This document shows positions 9,799 through 19,970 of a stretch of DNA of 62,553 nt, piece by piece; the stretch's first letter is position 1; every line of letters begins with the position of its first letter. The notes under the pieces were generated by a model. That model did not search any database and had not been told where the DNA came from. It saw only the letters and a program-made list of their open reading frames with translations. Source of the DNA: Thermoplasmata archaeon (GTDB taxonomy: Archaea > Thermoplasmatota > Thermoplasmata > Lutacidiplasmatales > UBA184); contig JAKIVU010000001.1 in the NCBI GenBank assembly GCA_022750375.1, forward strand, positions 94,695 through 157,247, in the 5' to 3' direction. The translations under genes were made by a program, and so were the position numbers.

Positions 9799-10362
9799 AT
9801 GAGAGAAGTCGTTGCGCACCTGATCATTACCCTCGATGGAGTGGTGACCTTCGAGGCCGTGCACGACGCCGTGGTTCGGATGTCCAACGGTAAGGTTGCG
9901 AAAGACATGGCACGGCAGCTCGCACAGGAAGACGCAATGCTCCTGGGGCGGAAGACCTACGACGCGTGGTCGCAGTTTTGGCCGTCCTCGAACATCCAGC
10001 CGTTCGCCGACCACATCAACTCGGTGCGAAAGTACGTTGTGACCAATTCGTTGAAGGAGGTACCCTGGGGCATCGCCGGAAACGCGACCGTGGTCTCGGG
10101 TGACGTTCGAAAGTCCATCCTCAAACTCAAGTCACAGCGAGGGAAAACCATCGGGGTGCATGGGAGCCCGTCTCTCGCTCGCTCTCTGATACGGAACAAT
10201 CTTCTCGACCGACTCCACCTCATGCTATTCCCGGTCGTCGCGGGCACGGGCGCGCGCCTCTTCGAAGGCGAGTTCGTCTCGCAGAAAATGAAAATTGTCG
10301 ACCTGATCAGGAATCAAAACGGGGTCCTTGCCGTCACGTACCGACCTACAGGACACCTGTGA
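9799..10362 (+). CDS. Dihydrofolate reductase-like / RibD C-terminal domain protein
   Basis: VAHLIITLDGVVTFE...AMLLGRKTYDAWSQFWP...HGSPSLARSLIRNNLLDRLHLMLFPVVAGTGARLFEGE; classic RibD_C motifs. Confidence 0.85.
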   Translation: MREVVAHLIITLDGVVTFEAVHDAVVRMSNGKVAKDMARQLAQEDAMLLGRKTYDAWSQFWPSSNIQPFADHINSVRKYVVTNSLKEVPWGIAGNATVVSGDVRKSILKLKSQRGKTIGVHGSPSLARSLIRNNLLDRLHLMLFPVVAGTGARLFEGEFVSQKMKIVDLIRNQNGVLAVTYRPTGHL

Positions 10363-10468
10363 AGACTTCCAGGTGATAGACGAACGCAGGGTCCGAGATT
10401 GGACTCTTGACTATCTCAGGGTACACAACCGATTTAGTGTGCGCCGATTAAGCGTTCATGAGGGTGAT

Positions 10469-10957
10469 GTGAGCGGAGTAACCAAGAGTGCGTTCAATGA
10501 CGCTCCCCTGGGCGGCCCAGAGAGCTGCATCAACCCATCGTTTCCGCCGAAGCGTTACCTCAAGGTTCGATTTAGTAAGTGTCCGGTCGGACTGTCCGTC
10601 GGCGTCCTCGGACGGAAGTGGGCCCTGCTGATTCTTCGCGACATCGGGGCCTACGGAGTGGACCGGTTCAACCGCCTACTGGAGTCGATCCCGGGAATTC
10701 CTCCCAAGGTTCTGAGCACGCGTCTGCGGGAACTCGAATCATTGGGGCTCATCCAGAAGTTGGAAACGAGCCGCACTCCCATCCGGGTCCGATGGGGCCT
10801 CACGGACCGAGGGAGAGACCTGATCCCGGTCATGATGATGATCACCGCGTTTCAGTCCAAACATAATCCCGAACTAATCCACCCAGGAAAATCCTCAATG
10901 AAGGTCCACGAGATGTACGACCAAGAGGCCATGCGAATTCTCAACGAGATGCTCTGA
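10469..10957 (+). CDS. HxlR-family winged-helix transcriptional regulator
   Basis: KCPVGLSVGVLGRKWALLILRDIGAYGVDRFNRLLESIPGIPPKVLSTRLRELESLGLI; GTG start at 10469 proposed (ORF track start 10328 would overlap the preceding gene). Confidence 0.8.
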   Translation: MSGVTKSAFNDAPLGGPESCINPSFPPKRYLKVRFSKCPVGLSVGVLGRKWALLILRDIGAYGVDRFNRLLESIPGIPPKVLSTRLRELESLGLIQKLETSRTPIRVRWGLTDRGRDLIPVMMMITAFQSKHNPELIHPGKSSMKVHEMYDQEAMRILNEML

Positions 10958-11120
10958 AGCGCTCTCGTCGAAGTGTCGTTGGTCCGTTGAACATCGTGGG
11001 TACCTGTCGCCTCCGTTTCCCTCTCATCGGGGTCCCGTTCGTCCAAACTTCTAGTATTAACTGCTAAGGGAGCGAAAGGACTGCTGCTAACTCTTCTACG
11101 TAGTCGGCGTGGCGAGATTC

Positions 11121-11564
11121 ATGCCGATGATCGACGTCTACGCGGCCGCGAACCTCTTTCCGGCAGGAACGGACCGCCAGCTGGGCGAGGAGCTCACGAT
11201 GGCGGTTCTTCGTGCCGAGGGAGTGGCGACCCCCGGTCCCTTCCACTTGAACAACACAGCGGCGTACATCCACCGAATGGACCCCAAGGCGGTGCACACT
11301 GCGGCGACTGACTCCGCCCGCACGGTGCGCGTTCAGGTCATCACGCCTCCCGCGGCATTGACGCGTGAGGGTCAGAAGCAGCTCGTGAAGGAGATCACCG
11401 AAATTGTCACCAAGATCTCCGGCGACCCCACTCAAGCCGGCCGCACCTGGGTGCTGCTGACCGAGGCCGCCGAAGGCGGATGGGGGCTCGCGGGCACCGC
11501 CTTTGGCCGAGAGGAGTTCGCGGCCCTCGCCGCGAAAGCGGCCGCCGCGCGCGGCGCAAAGTGA
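11121..11564 (+). CDS. Tautomerase-family protein
   Basis: MPMIDVYAAANLFPAGTDRQLGEELTMAVLRAEG...TREGQKQLVKEITEIVTKISGDPTQAGRTWVLLTEAAEGGWGLAG. Confidence 0.65.
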   Translation: MPMIDVYAAANLFPAGTDRQLGEELTMAVLRAEGVATPGPFHLNNTAAYIHRMDPKAVHTAATDSARTVRVQVITPPAALTREGQKQLVKEITEIVTKISGDPTQAGRTWVLLTEAAEGGWGLAGTAFGREEFAALAAKAAAARGAK

Positions 11565-11615
11565 ACTGGCGGGGAAGTCCGAGAGGGGCCGCCGGCCCAG
11601 TAGACACTCCGGGAT

Positions 11616-12224
11616 TCAGACGCCCGATCGCTTGCGTCCTCGCGAAGAAGTCGCCCGCGGGGGAGATGGGCCGCCGGCGCCGGGCGCCGCCGAGGAACCG
11701 ATCGCCTCGAGGAGTACATCGAGTTCGTAGGAGCCGTTGTGCCGAATGCCGTTGATGTAGAATGTGGGAGTCCCGTTCACTCCGCTCCGAACACCACTGG
11801 AGAAGTCCTCCTGGACCCGGTCTACGTAGACGGGCCGACGCAACTCTGTAGTGAACGTTTCGCGGTCGACTCCGAGCCCCCGAGCGTAGCGGAGTAGGTC
11901 GGACTCCGTCAGCGCCGTCTGGTGCTCGTAGAGCGTGTCGTGCATCTCCCAAAACTTCCCTTGGGCCCCGACCACTTCGGCCGCTTCCGCCGCCAAGGTC
12001 GCGTGCGGGTGCGCGTTCGCCAGAGGAAAGTTGCGAAACACGAAACGCAACCCTTTCCCCAATCGTTTCTGGACCTCCTTCACGATAGGATAGGCCGCTC
12101 CACAGTAGGGGCACTCGTAGTCTCCGTACTCGAGGAGGGTCGCGGGCGCGGTGGCGACCCCCTGGACGTGATCTCGCGGACCCACCGGCAGAGTGAGACG
12201 AGGGGAATCATCGTCGCCCATCAT
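11616..12224 (-). CDS. DsbA-family thiol:disulfide oxidoreductase
   Basis: YGDYECPYCGAAYPIVKEVQKRLGKGLRFVFRNFPLANAHPHA...GVNGTPTFYING; CPYC active site and cis-Pro motif. Confidence 0.85.
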   Translation of the reverse strand: MMGDDDSPRLTLPVGPRDHVQGVATAPATLLEYGDYECPYCGAAYPIVKEVQKRLGKGLRFVFRNFPLANAHPHATLAAEAAEVVGAQGKFWEMHDTLYEHQTALTESDLLRYARGLGVDRETFTTELRRPVYVDRVQEDFSSGVRSGVNGTPTFYINGIRHNGSYELDVLLEAIGSSAAPGAGGPSPPRATSSRGRKRSGV

Positions 12225-12703
12225 TTGGAGGTCTTTCCTTTGCCGAGGCGGTCGAGCGCCGCAAGAATTCCGTTCGCTCCCGGATTAATCCCCGTCGCCG
12301 AAAGGTAGCTCCATCGGATCACGCCTCTCTGGTCAAGAACAAAAAGGGCGCGCTCGCTCTCCCCCTCCCGATCCGAGTAGACGCCGTATCGGCGGGATAC
12401 GTCGCCCTTCGGTTCGAAATCGGCGAGCAGGGGAAAGTGCAGTTTCCGGTCTCGAGCGAACGCGGCGTGGGACCAAACCCCATCCACCGAGATTCCCATG
12501 ATCTCCGCGTCGTACTTCTCAAACTCCGGCAACATTTCGTTGTACATTCCCATCTGGTCCGAACACACGGGACTCCAATCCGCCGGATAGAATGCCAGTA
12601 CTACCGGTCGCCCTCGAAGTTCGCTCAACGAGACCTTCTGGTCGGGGGTGGAAGGGAGAATGAATTCCGGGGCCTGTGTGCCCGCGGGAAGCAGACGATA
12701 CAT
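12221..12703 (-). CDS. Peroxiredoxin (AhpC/TSA type)
   Basis: MYRLLPAGTQAPEFILPSTPDQKVSLSELRGRPVVLAFYPADWSPVCSDQMGMY...; ATG at 12703; stop overlaps the downstream DsbA start (ATGA). Confidence 0.85.
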   Translation of the reverse strand: MYRLLPAGTQAPEFILPSTPDQKVSLSELRGRPVVLAFYPADWSPVCSDQMGMYNEMLPEFEKYDAEIMGISVDGVWSHAAFARDRKLHFPLLADFEPKGDVSRRYGVYSDREGESERALFVLDQRGVIRWSYLSATGINPGANGILAALDRLGKGKTSK

Positions 12704-12962
12704 GTCCGGGGTGGCGGAAATGCCGCTCGAGCCTACAGACGAGCTTGCGGGCGGCCCTGGACTCTTGGTCCTTTTCGAGAGGTCTGAGCTCGAAGTTCTG
12801 GGGGACACACGGCCCCGACTGACACGGGCGTATTTGAACCGCACAGGGAGCCCGAGGGTGAGGATCACCACGCCGGTTAGATGGCCGAGACAAGAGATCT
12901 CGGACGCTGGTGCGATGGCCGGCGGGATTGGTAGAACGTCTCGGCGGGGCCTGAGCCCACTC

Positions 12963-14237
12963 CTACGCGGGGGTCGCAGTGAACACACAGCCGCGAGTCG
13001 CGTGCTTGGTGGGGTCGGGCTTCGAGACTTCCCAGCGTTGACCGAGCCGGGTCTCCAGCACGGTGCGCATGAGCTGGGGGCACATCACACGGCCGATCTC
13101 CGGCGAGTCCGATGTGCACGCAAAGCAACCCGTCACGCGCAGGGTGAGCGGTCGCTCTCGCGTGACGGCGAGGTGACCCATCGTTTGGGTCTCGTAGTAG
13201 GCGCTCAGCGATTTCGCAACCTTTTCTGGGGTATCGCCCTCGACTTGTCCGGCGATCTCACGGCCCAGCTGGCGGGAGATCGTCTCGATCAACTCGGGCA
13301 AATGGAAGTGGAACTCCCGGACTCCCGAGGCCCGCATCCCGAGCTTCGCGATCTCCTTCAACCGCTGGAACGGGACGGTCTCCTTCCCCAGCAGCACCGG
13401 TAGGGTGGCCGCCGACGGGTTTTCCAGGTCGACGAACCGCGACTCGGATCGTTCCCCAGGAATCCAGAGACGGCGATGATAATCGCGGGCGAGCTGGATG
13501 AACATCGGCGCCGACGACCAGAGCGCCACCTGTTCCTCCCCCGTACGACCGAATCCCTCCTCACCGGAAACATACACCAGCGCTCCCAGCCGGTCGATAA
13601 CGACCGACCGGTTCATGACCGGCCCCGAGGAGTGGCGAAGCTCCGCGAAGGAGGAGAGGTGCTTCGCGTCGACCAGGTTCTGAGGATAGACCTCCGTGAC
13701 GATCCGGACTTTCACGCCGCGCGCGTGGGCCTCGCGCAGCGCCCGGTCGGTCCCCGCGTCGATCACTCGGGGCAGGGAAACGCCACTCGTGCTGAGAAGG
13801 ACCTGTCGTTCCGCGGTGCCGAGACGCTTCAGGAGGAATCGGTGGATCGTCTCGCGACCCTCGAGCACGGCGAACTTGCGCGGGTCCCCCTCATCGAATT
13901 CGGTGCGGGCATCCTCCCAGTCGGTGAGGATCTTGCCCCGGTCCTGTTCGAGCCGGTGGACGTGGTCGGACGCCCGACGGATCCAGCGGTCAAGCAGCTC
14001 GTCGGGGGGGAGGGCCGCGAATCGCATCGGACGACCGCCGGTCGCCCGGAGCAGTCCGTCCGCGGCGAGCTGCTTGATCTGGCGATACGCTTCGACGCGG
14101 CTCACCGCCGAGAGCCGCGCGAGCTCGCTCGCAGTTTGGGGCCCCGCGCGGCACGCCGCGAGGTAGACCCTCCCACCTTTCGCCGGAACGCCGTGCTGGG
14201 CAAGAAGGTCCAAGAGGTCGGAACCCGGCCGCCCCAC
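12963..14237 (-). CDS. TrmB-like transcriptional regulator with PLD-like region and C-terminal Cys-rich (possibly V4R-like) domain
   Basis: N-terminal HTH TASELARLSAVSRVEAYRQIKQLAADGLLRATGGRPMRFAALPPDELLDRW; middle LLSTSGVSLPRVIDAGTDRALREAHARGVKVRIVTEV; C-terminal ...GCFACTSDSPEIGRVMCPQLMRTVLETRLGQRWEV...RGCVF. Confidence 0.7.
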   Translation of the reverse strand: MGRPGSDLLDLLAQHGVPAKGGRVYLAACRAGPQTASELARLSAVSRVEAYRQIKQLAADGLLRATGGRPMRFAALPPDELLDRWIRRASDHVHRLEQDRGKILTDWEDARTEFDEGDPRKFAVLEGRETIHRFLLKRLGTAERQVLLSTSGVSLPRVIDAGTDRALREAHARGVKVRIVTEVYPQNLVDAKHLSSFAELRHSSGPVMNRSVVIDRLGALVYVSGEEGFGRTGEEQVALWSSAPMFIQLARDYHRRLWIPGERSESRFVDLENPSAATLPVLLGKETVPFQRLKEIAKLGMRASGVREFHFHLPELIETISRQLGREIAGQVEGDTPEKVAKSLSAYYETQTMGHLAVTRERPLTLRVTGCFACTSDSPEIGRVMCPQLMRTVLETRLGQRWEVSKPDPTKHATRGCVFTATPA

Positions 14238-14290
14238 GCTCTGACGAGCCGACGGGGGGTTAAAACCCTGCCCGAGGACGATCTCTCTCG

Positions 14291-14947
14291 TCAGAGCGCG
14301 GCTTGGAAGTCCTCGATCGTCAGCGTGTACGGGACCTCGGTCCCGCCCCCGCGTCCCTTGAGGATCTCGCGGGCCAGTAGCCAGTAGACCGTCGCGAGCG
14401 CGACGCGCCCCTTGTTGTTGGCCGGGATCACGAGGTCGACGTCCCGCGTCTCGTTGTTCACGTCACAGAGACCGACGACCGGGATTCCGATCGACACGGC
14501 TTCGCTGAGCGCTTGCTGGTCGGTGGCGGGGTCGGTGACGAGGAGGACTTTCGGTTCGAAGTATTCGGCGAGGTTCGGGTTGGTCAGGCATCCCGGGACG
14601 AAGCGCTCGGCGAAGGAGACCGCCCCGGTGGTCTTCGCAAACACCCGCACCGGCTTCTGCCCGTACTGACGTTGGGAGACGACCAGGATCCGGTCGGCCG
14701 GGAAGCGGTTGAGGAACTGGGCGGCGAATCGGATCCGTCGGTCCGTTTCGCGGACGTCCAGGACGTGAAGGCCATCGAAGCGCACCTTGTAGACGAACCG
14801 GCGCATGCTCGCCGACTTCTGCTGGGTGCCGATGTGGACGCCGGAGGTGAGGTAGGTCTCCTCGGGAACCAGGAGCTCGCCGGGACGAATGTCCTGACCG
14901 TCCGTGTCGGCGACCCGCTCCTCCACCATGACCTCGTCGTCGGGCAT
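14291..14947 (-). CDS. rpsB: 30S ribosomal protein S2
   Basis: [34 protein letters not shown]...[45 protein letters not shown]; start set at ATG 14947. Confidence 0.93.
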   Translation of the reverse strand: MPDDEVMVEERVADTDGQDIRPGELLVPEETYLTSGVHIGTQQKSASMRRFVYKVRFDGLHVLDVRETDRRIRFAAQFLNRFPADRILVVSQRQYGQKPVRVFAKTTGAVSFAERFVPGCLTNPNLAEYFEPKVLLVTDPATDQQALSEAVSIGIPVVGLCDVNNETRDVDLVIPANNKGRVALATVYWLLAREILKGRGGGTEVPYTLTIEDFQAAL

Positions 14948-14951
14948 CCCG

Positions 14952-16166
14952 TTATCCTTCCGTGGCGCGGCGGAGCCGCACGAGTTCATTTAGCTTTGCC
15001 ACCCGCTCTCCGCCGACCACTCCACACTTTAGGGCGCGGGCCCCCGTCCCCAGGGCGACGTGGGCGAGCCACCCTTCCGGTACCTCCCCCGACCGGTGGG
15101 AGGTCACGGTGGCGAGGCCGTGGGCTCGGGCGTAGTCCACCGTGGCGGTCGCGTCGGAGATCGTTCCGACTTGGTTGACCTTGATCAGGACCGCGTTCGA
15201 CGCGCCGCGGGCGACCCCGTCGGTCAGGCGACGCACGTCGGTCGTGTAAATGTCGTCCCCTACCACCAGGGCCTTCTTCCCCACCGCGCGGGTCACGGCC
15301 GCGAATCCGTCGAACGACTCCTCGTCGAGCGGGTCCTCGAGATACCGGAGCCGGTAACGGTCGACGAGTTCCCCGACATAGGCGACCTGACCTTCCGTGT
15401 CGAGCGTACGATCCTTGTAGCGATACGATCCGTCGCGGAAGAACTCGCTTGCGGCGAGGTCGAGGCCGGGATGGACCTCCACGTGGAGATCGTCCCTCGT
15501 ACGTGCGCACGCGTCGGTGAGGACGCCGAGGGCCTCCTCGTTGGAGAGCGGGGCTACCCAGCCCCCTTCGTCGCCGCGACCGAGCGCCACGGTGGGGAGA
15601 CGCCGATGCAACTCGGCGCCGATCAACCCGTGGACGTGGATCGCCGCCGCTACGGATTTCCGTGGGTCCGGCGATTCCGCGTAGGCGATGAACTCCTGGA
15701 TGTCCGGACCGCCGATCGCGTGCGCGCCTCCGTTCATGCAATTCCCGACGATCGCCGGGAACGAAGTTCCGTCCACGCCCGGCCGCGCAAGGACCTGCCA
15801 CAACGGGCGGTGCGTCTCTTCCGCGTACGCCATCGCGTTCGCGACCGAGATCGCCGTCGCGGTGTTCCCTCCGATCCGGCCGAAATCGGGGGTTCCGTCT
15901 ACCTCGTGAAGTGTACGATCGATCGCTGCCTGATCGCCAGGGTCCAAGCCGACCAACGCGGGCCCGACGTGCGTGCGGGCCGTTGCTACTGCTTCGGGAA
16001 CGCCCCCGGGAGGAAAGGCTCGCACCTCGTGGGTTCCCGTGCTCGCGCCGCTCGGCGCCCCGGCCCGTGCCCGGGCGCGCGAGTCGAGCACAACGGTCGC
16101 CTCGACCGTTGCGCGGCCCCGACTATCGAACAACGACTCGACGACGACCGTAGAAATCCGGCTCAT
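14952..16166 (-). CDS. eno: Enolase
   Basis: [29 protein letters not shown]...[16 protein letters not shown]...[35 protein letters not shown]; start at ATG 16166. Confidence 0.95.
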   Translation of the reverse strand: MSRISTVVVESLFDSRGRATVEATVVLDSRARARAGAPSGASTGTHEVRAFPPGGVPEAVATARTHVGPALVGLDPGDQAAIDRTLHEVDGTPDFGRIGGNTATAISVANAMAYAEETHRPLWQVLARPGVDGTSFPAIVGNCMNGGAHAIGGPDIQEFIAYAESPDPRKSVAAAIHVHGLIGAELHRRLPTVALGRGDEGGWVAPLSNEEALGVLTDACARTRDDLHVEVHPGLDLAASEFFRDGSYRYKDRTLDTEGQVAYVGELVDRYRLRYLEDPLDEESFDGFAAVTRAVGKKALVVGDDIYTTDVRRLTDGVARGASNAVLIKVNQVGTISDATATVDYARAHGLATVTSHRSGEVPEGWLAHVALGTGARALKCGVVGGERVAKLNELVRLRRATEG

Positions 16167-16558
16167 GGACCTTCCACAAACTCGACCAGCACGCCCCCGA
16201 ACGCCGAAGGGTGGGCGAAACCGACGCGGCGGCCGCGAGCGCCGGGGCGCGCGCGCTCGTCCACGACCCGCAGTCCGCGAGCGCGGACCTCGGCGAGGGC
16301 GGTGTCGACTCTGGGCACCGAGAACGCAAGATGGTGAACCCCGGGTCCCCGGCTCTCGAGGAAGCGTGCCACGGGAGAGGTCTCGTCCGCCGGTTCGAGG
16401 AGCTCGATATGGGTCTCTCCGACGGCGACGAAGGCCACCCGGACCCGGTTCGAGGGGACTTCCTCCGGCGGGCTCTCGGGTGGGCCGACCAGGGGACGCC
16501 ACTGTTCGATGGCGGCCGCCAGGTTCGGGACGGCAATCCCCACATGGTCGAGCTTCAC
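16163..16558 (-). CDS. mce: Methylmalonyl-CoA epimerase
   Basis: MKLDHVGIAVPNLAAAIEQW...HIELLEPADETSPVARFLESRGPGVHHLAFSV; 4-nt overlap with the eno start. Confidence 0.88.
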   Translation of the reverse strand: MKLDHVGIAVPNLAAAIEQWRPLVGPPESPPEEVPSNRVRVAFVAVGETHIELLEPADETSPVARFLESRGPGVHHLAFSVPRVDTALAEVRARGLRVVDERARPGARGRRVGFAHPSAFGGVLVEFVEGP

Positions 16559-16570
16559 CGGGACCTCCGC

Positions 16571-18250
16571 TCAGAACGCGCGGGACGGCTTATGCTCGCC
16601 GAACAGTCCGCGCCAGACGTCGGCGACCTCGCCGAGCGTGGCCCCGGCGTTGATGCTCGCGAGCACGGGCGGGAGGACGTTCTCTCCGTCGCGCGTCGCC
16701 TGCTCCAGGCGCGCGATCGCGGCGCGAAACTTCGCCGAGTCGCGCTCCTTTCTCCAGCGCCGAACCTGTCCGACCTGCCGCTGCTCCTCCGCGGGGGTGA
16801 TTCGCTGCACCGCGACACCACGACCCCCTACCTCAGGGAAGAGAGTGAAGTCGGTGTTACCGTCGGTGAACTCGTTCACTCCGACGACGACTTCTTGGTG
16901 CGCCTCGCGCGCCCGGGCGATTCGGTAGGCTTCGCGGGCGATCTCGGAGGCGAGGAAGCCGCGCTCGATCGCGAGCAACGCCCCTCCCATCTCTTCGATC
17001 CGGGCGAGATACTCGCGCGCCTCGCGCTCGATGCGGTCCGTCAGGTACTCGATCTCGTACGCTCCCCCGAGCGGGTCGACGGTGTTCGTTACCCCGGACT
17101 CCTCGGCAAGGATCTGCTGGGTCCGGAGCGCCAATCGGGCCGACGGCTCGGTCGGAAGACCGAGCGCCTCGTCCAGGGCGTTCGTGTGGAGCGACTGCGT
17201 GCCACCGAGCACGGCGGCAAGCGCCTCGAGCGTCGTGCGCACCACGTTCAGTTCCGGCTGCTGCGCGGTGAGGCTCGAGCCGGCGGTCTGCGTATGGAAC
17301 CGGAGCTGTTTGGATCGGGCGGAACGCGCGCCGAATGTCTCCTGAACGATCGTCGCCCACAATCTCCGGGCGGCGCGGTACTTCGCGATCTCCTCGAGAA
17401 AATTGCGGTCCGACGAGAAGAAGAACGAGAGGCGGGGAAGGAATTCGTCGAGGTCGAGGCCGCGTTCCTGCACCGCTCGGACGTACGCGATCGCGTTGGC
17501 GATCGTGAAGGCGACCTCCTGGACCGCCGTGGCCCCCGCTTCGCGCATGTGGTAGCCGGAGACGGAGATGTAGTTCCATTGCGGCATCTCGCGCGTGGCG
17601 AACTCGATCAAGTCGACCGCGAGGCGGAGCGACGCCTTCGGAGGGTAGATGTAGGTCCCGCGGGCGACGTACTCCTTTAGTATGTCATTCTGGACGGTGC
17701 CGCCCAGCCGGGCTCGCGGGACGCCGCTCTCCTCGGCGACCGCGACCAGGAGGGCGGTGAGGATCGGTGCGGTGGCGTTGATCGTCATCGAGACCGTAGC
17801 TTTGTCGAGGGGGAGACCCCGGAAGAGGGTCCGCATATCCCCGAGGGAGGCGATCGGGACGCCGCACCGGCCCACCTCTCCCACGGCCCGCGTGTGGTCA
17901 GAGTCGTAGCCGTTCTGCGTCGGGAGGTCGAACGCGACCGAGAGCCCGGTCTGTCCGCCTTTCAGAAGGAAATGGAATCGGCGGTTGGTCGCCTCGGCGC
18001 TTCCGAAGCCGGAGTACTGCCGAAGGGTCCAGAGCCGGCCCCGGTACATCGTCGGCTGGATCCCTCGCGTGTACGGGTACGACCCGGGAAATCCGACCTT
18101 GTCGAGGAACTCTCCGTCGGGGTCGTCGGGGGGTCCCACGAGGAGCGGAAGCTGACCTCCCTCGACCTTCGGGCCGATCGCCGCACGCGCGTCGGCCTCC
18201 CAACGCGCGCGGCCGGTCGCCTTCTTGGACGGTCGCCGGGAGCGGGCCAT
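16571..18250 (-). CDS. Methylmalonyl-CoA mutase catalytic (large) subunit, without B12-binding domain
   Basis: GFPGSYPYTRGIQPTMYRGRLWTLRQYSGFGSAEATNRRFHFLLKGGQTGLSVAFDLPTQNGYDSDH...; ends before any cobalamin-binding DxHxxG domain. Confidence 0.93.
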   Translation of the reverse strand: MARSRRPSKKATGRARWEADARAAIGPKVEGGQLPLLVGPPDDPDGEFLDKVGFPGSYPYTRGIQPTMYRGRLWTLRQYSGFGSAEATNRRFHFLLKGGQTGLSVAFDLPTQNGYDSDHTRAVGEVGRCGVPIASLGDMRTLFRGLPLDKATVSMTINATAPILTALLVAVAEESGVPRARLGGTVQNDILKEYVARGTYIYPPKASLRLAVDLIEFATREMPQWNYISVSGYHMREAGATAVQEVAFTIANAIAYVRAVQERGLDLDEFLPRLSFFFSSDRNFLEEIAKYRAARRLWATIVQETFGARSARSKQLRFHTQTAGSSLTAQQPELNVVRTTLEALAAVLGGTQSLHTNALDEALGLPTEPSARLALRTQQILAEESGVTNTVDPLGGAYEIEYLTDRIEREAREYLARIEEMGGALLAIERGFLASEIAREAYRIARAREAHQEVVVGVNEFTDGNTDFTLFPEVGGRGVAVQRITPAEEQRQVGQVRRWRKERDSAKFRAAIARLEQATRDGENVLPPVLASINAGATLGEVADVWRGLFGEHKPSRAF

Positions 18251-18279
18251 CGCCGTCGGACCGGGGGGCTCTATTAATC

Positions 18280-19968
18280 CTATTCGCGGCCGCCGAGGAG
18301 AGGGAAGAGCTGGGTCAGGTCGAGCTCGGCCCAGGCGACGGGCACCGGCACCCCCATCCCCGCAAGAACTCCGGGGTGGACCTCGCCTACCTCTCCCACC
18401 GTCTCTCCTGCGACCCGCACCCGGGCCGCGCGCCCGGGTGTCATTCCCGGCAGCTCGGCGGGTTCACGCACCGCTCCGATGTCCAGCGTCCGGAGCAGGT
18501 AATCGAGCAGCGCCGCCGCATCGGCGAATCCGGCCGTCTCTCGCGCCAGTATCATTCCCGCGTGGTACCGGGTCTCCCCGCCGGCCTCGGCGGTCGGGAG
18601 CGGGACGATCACCGGCGCCACCTCGCCGAACGTCTGGGGGTAGCCGTGCCGCGTATTCCGGCTCAGGACCTCGAGGTGCGACAACAGCAGGCGATCCCGA
18701 ACGTACGCGAACTCCGAGGACGGTGGGTTCGAGAGCCGTATCGGGGCCGCGCCGGGGACGCGTTGCACCGCATTTTCGGAGACGAGGAGTGACGTATAGG
18801 GAGCGGCGAGCCCGAGCCCGAGCAGCGCCGTGGCGATGCGCCGGCGGAACACGGACTCCCGTCGGCGACGTCCGCGCGTGAGGCCGGCGGGCACGATCCC
18901 CTCCTCCGGTTGGATCACCTGGGCGAGGATCACCTCCTCGATCAGGTCGACCCCCGTCAGGAGGTCCGGCCTCCACGAGGGCACGTCGACCTTCCAGCCT
19001 CCGGAGTGGGCGTGCGCGGTCAGCCGGATCCGGCCCAAGCGCCGCTCGACTTCCCCGGGGGCGTAGAACGTACCGGACAGCGAATGCAGCGCCTCTGCCA
19101 GCAGGTCCACCGATCGTGGCGTGAAGACGTCGCGGCCGTCGGAGGAAGTCCCTACCTCGGTCCGGAGGGGAACAGGAGCGACCGACCAGCCCCGACTCAC
19201 GAAGACGACCAGCAGGAGCCCGAGGGCCTCGCGGACCGTTCGCTCGCGGATGCCGGTCGATTCGAGCAGGAGGACTCGGTCGCCCACGCGCGCCTCCCCG
19301 CCGGTCCGGCCGTTGAGGATTGGCGGAAGACTGAGGACCGTCCCGTTCGAGTCACGGATCGTCAGGCACGCGTTCTCGACGCGTCCGAGCACCCCGTACT
19401 TCGTCGCCATCGGGTGGTCACGGAAGAACTCCTCGCCGGAGACCTCCTCCGAGGCGCCGAGAGGGACGAAACGAACGCCCCGCAGCGATTCGAGGGCGTA
19501 TCGGAACGGTGGGACGAGACGCTCGTAGGGGTAGATACCGAGGCTCGCCGCCCGTCGGTCCCTTCCGAGGGTCGCATGCAAAAGCTCCTGGAACCGCACG
19601 GCCTCGGCGAGGGTGCCTTCATCGAGGCCGGCGTCGGTGGGCGCGGTGATGAGCACGCCGGCGATCGCGGGCCGGAGCGCGTGCACCGATGGGTCGACCT
19701 CGAACGAAGGCGCGGTGCCGAGTCCCTCAACGATGTGTGGGCGCAGGATCCCCTTCGCGTGGTCGGTCGCGCCCTCGACGTAGAGTGCCAAGCCCCCCTC
19801 GGAGAGGAGGTCGAGCCGGTCCGGCGTGACCGAGACGGTGAGCGTGTCGGCGTCCTGCGCTTCCAACTCGGCCTTGGAAACCGACAAGATGTCTTCGAGC
19901 GCTGCGGCGGAGAGCGGTTGGGGAAGCCGTCCCGTCACCCGTTCACGGCAGAGTACCGACTGCGGCAA
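18280..19968 (-). CDS. pheT: Phenylalanine--tRNA ligase beta subunit (TTG start proposed)
   Basis: Within the 850-aa ORF; the conserved part begins LPQSVLCRERVTGRLPQPLSAAALEDILSVSKAELE..., FRYALESLRGVRFVPLG, SWRPDLLTGVDLIEEVILAQ. Confidence 0.88.
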   Translation of the reverse strand: MPQSVLCRERVTGRLPQPLSAAALEDILSVSKAELEAQDADTLTVSVTPDRLDLLSEGGLALYVEGATDHAKGILRPHIVEGLGTAPSFEVDPSVHALRPAIAGVLITAPTDAGLDEGTLAEAVRFQELLHATLGRDRRAASLGIYPYERLVPPFRYALESLRGVRFVPLGASEEVSGEEFFRDHPMATKYGVLGRVENACLTIRDSNGTVLSLPPILNGRTGGEARVGDRVLLLESTGIRERTVREALGLLLVVFVSRGWSVAPVPLRTEVGTSSDGRDVFTPRSVDLLAEALHSLSGTFYAPGEVERRLGRIRLTAHAHSGGWKVDVPSWRPDLLTGVDLIEEVILAQVIQPEEGIVPAGLTRGRRRRESVFRRRIATALLGLGLAAPYTSLLVSENAVQRVPGAAPIRLSNPPSSEFAYVRDRLLLSHLEVLSRNTRHGYPQTFGEVAPVIVPLPTAEAGGETRYHAGMILARETAGFADAAALLDYLLRTLDIGAVREPAELPGMTPGRAARVRVAGETVGEVGEVHPGVLAGMGVPVPVAWAELDLTQLFPLLGGRE

Positions 19969-19970
19969 GG

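Noticed and set aside
9448-10014. 188-aa minus-strand ORF extending the transposase
   Set aside because: Different frame, no transposase motifs, and antisense to the RibD_C gene in part.
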